NCBI GenBank assembly: GCA_028749105.1
Contig: JAQUQF010000137.1
Span: forward strand, 1-5,486
Length of the DNA stretch: 5,486 nucleotides
DNA from: Acidobacteriota bacterium
GTDB lineage: Bacteria; Acidobacteriota; Aminicenantia; UBA2199
Direction of reading: 5' to 3'
Shown: piece by piece, positions 1-5,486 of the stretch
Position numbering within the stretch: position 1 is the first letter of the stretch
How the letters are laid out: each line of letters starts with the position of its first letter
Translations under genes and position numbers: made by a program
The notes under the pieces: model-generated
What the model saw: only the letters and a program-made list of their open reading frames with translations
Told to the model about the DNA's origin: nothing
Databases searched by the model: none

Positions 1-154
1 TCAGGCACCACTCCCCCGCCCTGTTGATGTAGATCAGGAAAGGTTCGTACTTCTCCCTGTCCAGGTTTTCCCAGATGGACCTCGCCGACAGCAGCGACAC
101 GGCGTGCTCGGCCGACTTGCCGCCGAAGATCAATCCAACCCTCGTTTTTTTCAT
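1..154 (-). CDS. ddl: D-alanine--D-alanine ligase, N-terminal fragment (cut by left edge)
   Basis: Ddl joins two D-alanines using ATP in the cytoplasm to make the dipeptide at the end of the peptidoglycan stem. Only the first 51 residues are visible. They start MKKTRVGLIFGGKSAEHAVS and continue into a segment ending with IYINRAGEW, matching the N-terminal Rossmann-like lobe of Ddl and Van ligases (beta strand, GGxSAEH loop, helix, then the KYEP...I.I...G.W stretch). E16 aligns with Glu15 of E. coli DdlB, which contacts the first D-Ala, and is kept. Residue 18 is Ala where Glu or Asp is usual. The start is ATG at 154: an in-frame stop at 197-199 lies upstream with no other ATG between. The nearby Shine-Dalgarno is weak (CAGGT at 161-165, 6 nt from the ATG). 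The gene appears to have its own promoter. The C-terminal ATP-grasp region is outside the window, so activity and subtype (Ddl or Van-like) cannot be judged. Confidence 0.9.
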   Translation of the reverse strand, partial: MKKTRVGLIFGGKSAEHAVSLLSARSIWENLDREKYEPFLIYINRAGEWCL

Positions 155-186
155 GATGATACCTGCAACCCGTTTATCCTTTATTA

Positions 187-224
187 TCGGTATTATTCAT
201 TTCAAGGTCATGCGCCAATACCGA
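187..224 (-). repeat. 8-bp inverted repeat in the ddl leader
   Basis: TCGGTATT (187-194) and AATACCGA (217-224) are perfect inverted copies separated by 22 bp. Both lie downstream of the predicted promoter and about 32 nt upstream of the ddl start codon, so the leader RNA could form a stem-loop here. On DNA the two arms could also be a protein-binding site. No T-run follows in the direction of transcription, so it is not an intrinsic terminator. Confidence 0.45.
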
Positions 225-245
225 GGCCAAACTGGCTTGCGATTC

Positions 246-274
246 ATTGTAGCATCATGAAAAATATTGGTCAA
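246..274 (-). promoter_or_regulatory. Predicted sigma-70 type promoter for ddl
   Basis: Read on the minus strand, TTGACC (269-274) and TACAAT (246-251) are separated by exactly 17 bp (252-268). Each hexamer matches consensus at five of six positions. It sits in the only sizeable gap between genes, just after the transglycosylase stop and pointing at ddl. Transcription would begin near 238-240 and give a leader of about 85 nt. The prediction rests on sequence only; the host's own consensus is unknown. Confidence 0.65.
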
Positions 275-287
275 ATTGAGGTCGCGG

Positions 288-2285
288 CTATGGCTTGACG
301 CTGTCGTAATAGTAGCGGTAGAAGAAGTGGTTGCGCAGGATGTTCTTGACGTAGTTGCGCGTCTCGGAAAAGGGGATCATCTCGATGAACTCCTCCTCGT
401 CGGCCAGGGGGAAATCCTGCAGCCACTGGTCGACGCGATGCGGCCCGGCGTTGTAGGCGGCCAGCGCCAGATAGAGCCTGCCGTCGTAGCGCTCCAGAAG
501 CGTCTTCAGGTATTCAAGTCCCAGGCGGATGTTAAGCTCCGGATCGTACAGGTCCTTGGCCTTGACCTTCAGGCCGCTGCCGTTGGCCACCTGGCGCGCC
601 GTGCCGTGCAGCAGCTGCATCAGGCCATAGGCGTTGGCGGGCGAGCGCACGTCGCTGCGGAAGAAGGATTCCTCGCGGATCAGGGCCAGCACCAGGCTGG
701 GGTCCATCCCCTGCTCCCGGCTGTAGGACGCGACCAGGTCTTCGTACGGACGGGGGAAAAAGATGCCGCTGAGGAAGTTGGGCAGGCGCACTCCTTCCAG
801 CAGGGGGAAATTGCCGCGGAACTTGTTGTAGGCCAGGAAATACTGGTTCTGACGGTAGTAGAGCAGCGACTCGATGACCTTGAGCAGGTTGAGGTCGCCG
901 GCGCCGAGTTGCGGGTCGCGCTTGGCCCAGTTGACGGCCTCCGCCGCTTCGGGCCACAGGCCGCGCCCGGCCAGGACCTTCAGGTTCTCGACGATCTCCA
1001 GGAAATGACTGCCCGGCGGGTCGTCAAGGCCGCCGAGGAAATCGAGATGCAGATCCTTGAACCCGTCGCTGCCCCCCAGCACCTTGACCGCGTAGTAGGA
1101 AAAAGGATACGCATTCAGTTCGGGCGGGGCACTCTCCTCAAGCTTGGCCTGCCAGTAGCGCGAGGCGATGCGGTAGCCCGGCACCGGGGAATCGGCGCCG
1201 ACGCGGAAATACTTCAGCGCCTGCGCCTTGTCGTCCTGGCGGTAATGGATCCAGGCCAGCAGCCAGACGGTCTTCCAGTATTCCTCGCGCTGCTCCCCGC
1301 TCGTCTTGATGTAGCGCTCGTACAGCGGCAGCGCCCTGGCAAAATCCCCCTGGCCCAGCAGGATCTGCGCCAGGTCGAACAGCAGGCCGGGAGAAAGGAG
1401 GGTTCCCGAGCCGCTGCGCCGCAGGCGCTCCTCAACGTCAAGGCCTGGATTTTCACGCACGTCCATCTTGACCAGGATGCGCTCGGCCTGGTCACGGTAT
1501 TTTACGGCAAGCGGCGCACGCAGCAGCTGCCGCGCCTGGCCGTAGGAACGGCCGCGGTAGGCGAACTCGGCCTGGAACAGGCGGTTCAGCTCGCGGAAGC
1601 CGCTGTAGGGCAGTTCGCGCCGGAACTCGCCGCCCTCGCCCCCTGCCAGCAGGAAAGCGAACTTGGCGTGCCATTCATCCTCGTCCAGGCGCTTTAGCAT
1701 CCCGGCCAGGTCGGGCCGGGAAAGGCGCCGCGAGAAGACCTCCAGATGGTGGCGGGCAAACAGGAGCCTGAATTCCTCAAAGGCTTGCCTCGATTTTCCG
1801 GTTTTCAGCAGGCTGTCCAAGAGCAGGACACGGGTGTCCAGATCGGACGGCGGCCGCAAATCAGAAAAGGCGATGAATTCAGCGTAACGCCGGGAGGCGT
1901 GGAGGTTTTTCAGCCGCAGCGCATCGCGGCGCCCGGTGAGGAACGAAAAGCGATCGGGAATCCCGTCCAGTGCGGCCGTGCTCTCCGCGTATTTTTTGGC
2001 GTCAAACAGCTCCTGGGCTTTCTTCAGGCTATCGATGGCTTCCAGCAGGGGCGGCGCCGGGGCGTCGGCAGCAGCCGGGGGCGCCTCCCGGTTGTCGGCC
2101 AGGAAATGGCTCAAGATGCGGTAGTTCAGGAAAAGCTGCCTGCGGTCGAGGGTCGGCCTTGCTTCGGCAAGCGGGGTTTCGCGCTGCAGCCAGGCGATGG
2201 CGAATGCGGCGGCGAAGGAGAAGAAAATGACCTGGCAGAATAAAAGCGTGTAGGGGAAACTGCCGCTTTTAATTGAAAACTTCAA
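288..2285 (-). CDS. Lytic murein transglycosylase, Slt70-like
   Basis: This 665-residue protein cleaves the MurNAc-GlcNAc bond of peptidoglycan, forming a 1,6-anhydro end, at the periplasmic face. A short basic N-terminus is followed by one hydrophobic segment (about residues 12-32), a signal peptide or signal anchor; C17 has no lipobox. A Pro/Ala-rich linker covers about 66-80. Residues 83-490 are helical and TPR-like, as in the superhelical domain of Slt70, and include YWQAK (378-382) and FSYYAV (395-400). The C-terminal SLT domain (about 515-655) has the family motifs: IREES with catalytic Glu539, GLMQL (554-558), ALAAYNAGP (607-615) and IPFSETRNYV (637-646). The length is near that of Slt70. 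The start codon is TTG (2283-2285), the only suitable start ahead of the membrane segment, with AAGGG at 2294-2298 as ribosome site. It overlaps the upstream GAF gene by 17 bp, suggesting coupled translation. It is complete, ending in TAG. Family assignment is strong; the exact paralogue (Slt, MltC and so on) is not settled, so no symbol is given. Confidence 0.93.
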   Translation of the reverse strand: MKFSIKSGSFPYTLLFCQVIFFSFAAAFAIAWLQRETPLAEARPTLDRRQLFLNYRILSHFLADNREAPPAAADAPAPPLLEAIDSLKKAQELFDAKKYAESTAALDGIPDRFSFLTGRRDALRLKNLHASRRYAEFIAFSDLRPPSDLDTRVLLLDSLLKTGKSRQAFEEFRLLFARHHLEVFSRRLSRPDLAGMLKRLDEDEWHAKFAFLLAGGEGGEFRRELPYSGFRELNRLFQAEFAYRGRSYGQARQLLRAPLAVKYRDQAERILVKMDVRENPGLDVEERLRRSGSGTLLSPGLLFDLAQILLGQGDFARALPLYERYIKTSGEQREEYWKTVWLLAWIHYRQDDKAQALKYFRVGADSPVPGYRIASRYWQAKLEESAPPELNAYPFSYYAVKVLGGSDGFKDLHLDFLGGLDDPPGSHFLEIVENLKVLAGRGLWPEAAEAVNWAKRDPQLGAGDLNLLKVIESLLYYRQNQYFLAYNKFRGNFPLLEGVRLPNFLSGIFFPRPYEDLVASYSREQGMDPSLVLALIREESFFRSDVRSPANAYGLMQLLHGTARQVANGSGLKVKAKDLYDPELNIRLGLEYLKTLLERYDGRLYLALAAYNAGPHRVDQWLQDFPLADEEEFIEMIPFSETRNYVKNILRNHFFYRYYYDSVKP

Positions 2286-3306
2286 ACTTGTAGCCCTTCA
2301 AGGCCGAACGGTCCCCCTTGGCCAGCAGCTTGACCATTTGCTCCTCGAAATAGCGCATGTCGCTGGAACGCCGCATGTACAGTTCCTTGGCCTGCAGCAG
2401 GGTCTCCTTCAGGACTTCGTAGAGGTTCTTGTTCTTGATGCCGTCTTCCACCACTTTCTTGTTGTACAGGATGATATCGTTGATGATCACCCGGGCGTAG
2501 CGTTCGGGGTCGTTGTCGCGCACCGGCGCCGATGTCTTTTCCATTTCATCTGCAGGCACGTAGGGCTTCGGCTCCGCCTCGGGCTCCTCGATGAACTCCT
2601 GGGTCTTGATCTTGGCCAGCAGCTTCTGGCGGATGGGCAGCAGGTCCAGGCTGAGCTCGCCCACAGTGGCCAGGATCTCGATCGACTTGCCTTTGATCGG
2701 GGCGCCGGAGAGCGAATCGGTGTAGATCACCGCCTGGGGCTTGCCCTTGACGAAGAAGGGCAGGACGAAAATCCTCTTGGGCTTGCCGCCGCCGAGGCGG
2801 TTGTAGATCAGGAAATCGTCTGGTTTGGACAAGGGGTCGCCCTGGTAGTTCTTCTTTGTCTCGATGACGCTTTTCAGCACCGTGTTGGCCGAGAGCGAGA
2901 AGAAAATGCGCTTCAGCTCCTCGTCGCTGATCTGGCCGTTCTCGCCCGAGAAACCCTTGCCGCGCCAGCCGACCAGCTTGTCGTCGCGCAGCAGAAACAG
3001 GGCGGCGCGGTCGCAGAAGCGATTGATGCCCTCGATGATGGCGCCGATCAGCATGAGCTGGTTCGCCGCGGTGGAGATCGTCCTGACGTATTCGTTCAGG
3101 ATTTTGATATCGGCCGCCCCCTCTTCCTCCTCATCCTTGCCGGCGAATTCCGCGGGCAGGGTGAACTTGGCCAGCTCGTCCATGTCCTTCAGCTTTTCTA
3201 TGTCCTTGAACACGCTGCTCTGGAAGCCGTCGATGCGGTTCAGCAAGAACTCGATCTTCTCATTGATCACTTTCTCAACGTAATTCTTGATCTCCTCGTT
3301 TTTCAT
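2269..3306 (-). CDS. GAF-like domain protein with C-terminal helical domain, function unknown
   Basis: This is a 345-residue soluble protein with no signal peptide or membrane segment. Residues 1-47 are charged and helical (probable coiled coil) and are followed by an acidic patch (DEEEE, 58-62). Residues about 66-225 look like a GAF sensor domain: a long helix with GAIIEGINRFCDRAALFLLRD (88-108), then VGWRGKGF (112-119), and a later strand pair with IFVLPFFVKGKPQAVIYTD (179-197). A Glu/Pro-rich linker (236-262) leads to a helical C-terminal domain (about 265-330) with PERYARVIINDIILYN and NLYEVLKETLLQAKELY. I recall similar tails in GAF, PilZ and response-regulator proteins of Acidobacteriota and Myxococcota, without a known role. 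The start at 3306 is chosen because AAGGAGGA lies 4 nt upstream; a longer reading from 3375 would lie mostly inside the phosphoesterase gene. The gene ends overlapping the transglycosylase start, so it may act in the same process. No catalytic motif is seen; ligand unknown. Confidence 0.75.
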   Translation of the reverse strand: MKNEEIKNYVEKVINEKIEFLLNRIDGFQSSVFKDIEKLKDMDELAKFTLPAEFAGKDEEEEGAADIKILNEYVRTISTAANQLMLIGAIIEGINRFCDRAALFLLRDDKLVGWRGKGFSGENGQISDEELKRIFFSLSANTVLKSVIETKKNYQGDPLSKPDDFLIYNRLGGGKPKRIFVLPFFVKGKPQAVIYTDSLSGAPIKGKSIEILATVGELSLDLLPIRQKLLAKIKTQEFIEEPEAEPKPYVPADEMEKTSAPVRDNDPERYARVIINDIILYNKKVVEDGIKNKNLYEVLKETLLQAKELYMRRSSDMRYFEEQMVKLLAKGDRSALKGYKFEVFN

Positions 3307-3310
3307 GAAC

Positions 3311-3318
3311 TCCTCCTT
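3311..3318 (-). promoter_or_regulatory. Strong ribosome binding site for the GAF-like gene
   Basis: On the minus strand this reads AAGGAGGA, a near-perfect anti-16S match, 4 nt before the ATG at 3304-3306. It fixes the start of the GAF-like gene and is by far the strongest Shine-Dalgarno sequence in the window. Confidence 0.85.
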
Positions 3319-3325
3319 GTTTGCA

Positions 3326-4063
3326 TTAGACTCCGGCCTCCAGGCGGCTGGCCAACAGTTCGGGCAATCCGGCATCGCGGATCTTCTTCTGGGTTCGGCT
3401 GACGTCGTAGGCGAAGCGGTTGAAGCTGAGTTCCATCTTCAGCGAATCGAAGACGATGTAGCTTGCGGCCGAGTTCTTGTCCCGCGGCTGCCCGATGGAA
3501 CCGGGGTTGATCAGGTAGCGGGTTTTGCGGTCGAGCTTGATGCGCGTGTTCTCGGCCAGCGGCACGACGTCGATCTTGTTGTTGCGCAGGTAGTAGACGA
3601 TCGGGTAATGGGTGTGGCCGAAGAAGCCGATCGATGTCTCCATGAAGCGGAACGACTCCGTGGCCTCGAACGACGAGAATACATAGTAGTCCTCGTCGAA
3701 GGTGGAGCCGTGGCAGATGGTGATGAAGCCGTCGACCAGCTGCGGCCCCTTTGGCAGATTCTTCAGGTACTGCACGTGGTCCGGCGAGATCTTCAGCTTG
3801 CTCCATTCGGCGGAAAAGGCGGCGGCCGGGTTGAACAATGCCGACGATTCCAGGTCGGCGATGACCTTGTCGTGGTTGCCGCGCACCGCCTGCAGGTGCG
3901 GCAAGCCGCGGAACAGGCCGATCACTTCGTCGGGGTTCGGCCCGTAGCCGACCAGATCGCCCAGGAAGAGGATCTTGTCGACGTTCTTCGCCTTCTTCTG
4001 CGCGAGGAACTTCTCGAAGGCCTCGAGGTTGCTGTGGATGTCACTAAAGATGAGGTAGCGCAC
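3326..4063 (-). CDS. Calcineurin-like metallophosphoesterase (YfcE/MJ0936-type)
   Basis: This is a 245-residue cytoplasmic phosphoesterase of the binuclear-metal calcineurin-like superfamily. All five signature motifs are present in order: SDIHSN with D8 and H10, GDLVGYG with D36, GNHD (62-65), CHGS with H118, and GHTH (149-152). NPGSIGQPRD (186-195) is typical of the small YfcE/MJ0936-like branch. The length fits this branch, and no domain is missing or added. The start is GTG (4061-4063), placing FSDIHSN at the usual distance from the N-terminus; a weak GGTGA lies 3 nt upstream. It overlaps the end of lipA by 20 bp and is followed after 19 bp by the GAF-like gene, so it belongs to the same operon. 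The family includes phosphodiesterases acting on nucleotides, cyclic nucleotides and other phosphoesters; the substrate here cannot be told from sequence. Confidence 0.9.
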   Translation of the reverse strand: MRYLIFSDIHSNLEAFEKFLAQKKAKNVDKILFLGDLVGYGPNPDEVIGLFRGLPHLQAVRGNHDKVIADLESSALFNPAAAFSAEWSKLKISPDHVQYLKNLPKGPQLVDGFITICHGSTFDEDYYVFSSFEATESFRFMETSIGFFGHTHYPIVYYLRNNKIDVVPLAENTRIKLDRKTRYLINPGSIGQPRDKNSAASYIVFDSLKMELSFNRFAYDVSRTQKKIRDAGLPELLASRLEAGV

Positions 4064-4943
4064 GGGTCACCGTCTTGTAAAGTTCTTCGGCATGATAGGA
4101 GCTCCGCACGAAGGGTCCGGACTCCACCCCCTTGAAGCCGCTCTCCAGGGCGGCTTGCTTCAGCCCGGCGAAATCGCCGGGGGAATAGTAGCGCTCGACC
4201 GCAAGGCTGCGGCCGTCGGGCTGCAGGTACTGGCCGATGGTCAGCAGGTCGACCCCGCTGCCGCGCAGGACGCCGAACAGGTCCAGGATTTCGGCTTCCG
4301 ACTCTCCCAGGCCGACCATCAGCCCGCTCTTGGTGATCCAGCCCCGCTCCCGGCCGCGCTCCAGGATGCGCAGGGAGTCGCCGAAGGCGGCGGCGCGGCG
4401 ATTGACCTTGGGATACAGGGAGGAAACCGTCTCGATGTTGTGGGCCAGTACGTCCACCCCGGCGTCCAGGACGGCGTCCAGAAGCTCCGGGCGGCCTGAA
4501 AAATCGGGGACAAGAGCCTCGACCCGCAACTGCGGCCGCGCGCTCTTCAGCGCGCGGACGATGGCGGCGAAATGGCCGCTGCCCTGGTCGGGGAGGTCGT
4601 CGCGCGTCACCGAGGTGATGACGACGTAGTTCAGGCCCATCACGCCGGCCATTTCGGCCAGCTTGCGGCCTTCGTCGGGATCGAGGGGAAGCGGCGCGCC
4701 GCCGGCGACCGCGCAGAAGCGGCAGTCGCGGGTGCAGACATCGCCCATAACCAGGAACGTGGCCTGGCCGCCGTTCCAGCACTCGTGGGCGTTCGGGCAG
4801 CGGGCGCTCTGGCAGATGGTGTGCAGCCCCTGTTCCTGCAGCTTGCTTTTCAATGCGAAATAGGCCCTGCCTCCCGGCAGCCGCGCCTTCAGCCAGGCGG
4901 GTTTTCTTCCGGGGAGGGGCTCTGGGCTCATCATCGCCTTCAT
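4044..4943 (-). CDS. lipA: Lipoyl synthase
   Basis: LipA is a radical-SAM enzyme that inserts two sulfurs into octanoyl groups attached to carrier lysines, making the lipoyl cofactor of pyruvate and 2-oxoglutarate dehydrogenases and the glycine cleavage H protein. This 299-residue protein has both iron-sulfur sites: the auxiliary cluster motif CX4CX5C (C44, C49, C55, in CQSARCPNAHEC) and the radical-SAM motif CX3CX2C (C70, C74, C77, in CTRDCRFC). The C-terminal RSSYHAEE (280-287) supplies the conserved serine that ligates the auxiliary cluster. SVTRDDLPD and AHNIETV are also standard. Size is normal. The ATG at 4941-4943 overlaps the upstream peptidase stop as ATGA; its GAGG is only 2 nt away. 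Starts at Met4 or Met5 (4934 or 4931) are possible, Met5 having AAGG 5 nt upstream. No lipB or lplA is in the window, so the octanoyl or lipoate transferase must be elsewhere. Confidence 0.97.
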   Translation of the reverse strand: MKAMMSPEPLPGRKPAWLKARLPGGRAYFALKSKLQEQGLHTICQSARCPNAHECWNGGQATFLVMGDVCTRDCRFCAVAGGAPLPLDPDEGRKLAEMAGVMGLNYVVITSVTRDDLPDQGSGHFAAIVRALKSARPQLRVEALVPDFSGRPELLDAVLDAGVDVLAHNIETVSSLYPKVNRRAAAFGDSLRILERGRERGWITKSGLMVGLGESEAEILDLFGVLRGSGVDLLTIGQYLQPDGRSLAVERYYSPGDFAGLKQAALESGFKGVESGPFVRSSYHAEELYKTVTRALPHL

Positions 4944-5485
4944 GACCTCGTTTTCACCAGGTACAGCTCCGTTTGGGGCTGCGACAGGTACTCCGCTCCA
5001 CCAGCGGTGATGACGACCATCTCCTCCACCGTGGCCACCCCGTAATCCTTGATGTAGATGCGCGGCTCGATGGTGAACACCTGGTCCTTCTCCAGCGGCA
5101 TGAACGGCAGGCTGCCGTAGCGCTCCCAGGCCGGCGCCAGCAGGGCGCCGCCGTCGTGGGCATCGCGACCCACCTGATGCCCCAGGGCGTGGGGATACTC
5201 GTCGTAGCCCTGCGACACGATATGGCTGCGGGCGATGGTGTCGATGTCCAGTCCGCGCGCCCCCGGCTTCAGGGCGGCGAAGGCCAGGCGGATCGATTCG
5301 CTGAGGACGGCGAATCCCCTCTTGACTTCGGGCGGCGCCTCCTTCTCCCCCGGGCGCAGGATGTACCAGGTGCGCTGCAGGTCGGAGCAGTATTTTTCGA
5401 CCTTGACCCCGAAGTCGATGTTGAAGATATGGCCCGGCTTCAGTATGTTGCCGGTGGGCGCCGAGTGGGCGCCGACCTCCTGGGG
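4940..5485 (-). CDS. M24-family metallopeptidase (Xaa-Pro aminopeptidase-like), C-terminal part
   Basis: The reading frame is open from the right edge to the TGA at 4940-4942, giving the last 181 residues of the pita-bread catalytic domain; the N-terminus lies outside the window. All five dinuclear metal ligands are visible (fragment numbering): D24 and D35 eleven residues apart (NIDFG...CSDLQRTW), H103 in HALGHQVGRDAHD, E140 in FTIEPRIY and E154 in ATVEEM. H99 and H110 align with the conserved His350 and His361 of E. coli PepP. These support an active peptidase removing N-terminal residues before proline, or a relative such as a dipeptidase; specificity cannot be decided from this fragment. 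The HDGG and WERYG features after the second histidine suggest a particular M24 branch. No secretion signal can be assessed. The stop overlaps the lipA start (ATGA), so lipA is probably translated by coupling to this gene. Confidence 0.9.
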   Translation of the reverse strand, partial: PQEVGAHSAPTGNILKPGHIFNIDFGVKVEKYCSDLQRTWYILRPGEKEAPPEVKRGFAVLSESIRLAFAALKPGARGLDIDTIARSHIVSQGYDEYPHALGHQVGRDAHDGGALLAPAWERYGSLPFMPLEKDQVFTIEPRIYIKDYGVATVEEMVVITAGGAEYLSQPQTELYLVKTRS

Positions 5486-5486
5486 A

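Noticed and set aside
226..236. Small hairpin GCCA-gtt-TGGC (minus strand) in the ddl leader
   Set aside because: A 4-bp stem alone is too short to claim as a regulatory structure.
271..279. Short palindrome TCAAATTGA overlapping the -35 box, as an operator
   Set aside because: Only 4-bp half sites in an AT-rich stretch; expected by chance and not supported by a second copy.
255..299. Possible intrinsic terminator after the transglycosylase
   Set aside because: GTCAA and TTGAC could pair ahead of a run of five T, but the stem is only 5 bp, the loop is long, and the sequence overlaps the predicted -35 element. Not convincing.
267..1697. Long plus-strand open frame (476 codons) antisense to the transglycosylase
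   Set aside because: It lies in exact codon register with the minus-strand gene, so its stops would need TTA, CTA or TCA codons, which are rare in GC-rich genes. Its translation has no recognisable domain, while the minus-strand protein has a full SLT domain.
2233..2237. Lipoprotein attachment at Cys17 of the transglycosylase
   Set aside because: The residues before the cysteine (TLLF) do not form a lipobox, which needs a small residue just before Cys, and the cysteine lies inside the hydrophobic stretch.
2338..3402. Plus-strand open frame (354 codons) antisense to the GAF-like gene
   Set aside because: Same codon-register shadow effect. The minus-strand gene has a strong ribosome site and a GAF-like pattern, and the antisense product is low-complexity in Leu, Val, Asp and Gln.
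3287..4135. Plus-strand open frame (282 codons) antisense to the phosphoesterase
   Set aside because: Again in register with the real gene, which has all the metallophosphoesterase motifs. No domain is recognisable in the antisense product.
3922..4782. Minus-strand frame (286 codons) overlapping lipA and the phosphoesterase
   Set aside because: The product is an Arg/Pro/Gly-rich sequence typical of out-of-frame reading of GC-rich genes and spans two well-supported genes.

Overview
The window is a densely packed, GC-rich bacterial segment in which every supported gene is on the minus strand, so transcription runs from right to left. It carries no rRNA, tRNA, CRISPR array, insertion sequence or phage gene. 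The organism cannot be named from the sequence. The gene content fits a Gram-negative-type bacterium with murein turnover and lipoylated enzymes. The GAF-type protein with a conserved-looking C-terminal helical tail resembles proteins I associate with Acidobacteriota, Aminicenantota and Myxococcota; this is a weak inference.

In transcription order from the right edge: the C-terminal 181 residues of an M24-family (Xaa-Pro aminopeptidase-like) metallopeptidase (4940-5485); lipA, lipoyl synthase (4044-4943); a calcineurin-like metallophosphoesterase with a GTG start (3326-4063); a GAF-like protein of 345 residues with an uncharacterised C-terminal helical domain (2269-3306); and a membrane-anchored or secreted soluble-lytic-transglycosylase-type murein hydrolase with a TTG start (288-2285). 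The junctions are a 4-bp ATGA overlap, a 20-bp overlap, a 19-bp gap holding a near-perfect Shine-Dalgarno sequence, and a 17-bp overlap. These five genes therefore look like one translationally coupled operon whose promoter lies beyond the right edge.

A 133-bp, AT-richer gap (155-287) follows. It holds a good sigma-70-type promoter (TTGACC, 17 bp, TACAAT) and an 8-bp perfect inverted repeat in the predicted leader. Downstream is the first 51 codons of a D-alanine--D-alanine ligase gene, cut by the left edge. Its N-terminal signature reads EHAVS where the family has EHEVS or EHDVS.

Functionally, the transglycosylase and Ddl are both peptidoglycan genes (turnover and precursor synthesis). LipA and the M24 peptidase are housekeeping metabolic enzymes. 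The phosphoesterase and the GAF protein could be regulatory, but their substrates and ligands cannot be read from the sequence. No clearly new system is evident. The least explained items are the GAF protein with its C-terminal domain and the structured leader and altered motif of ddl.
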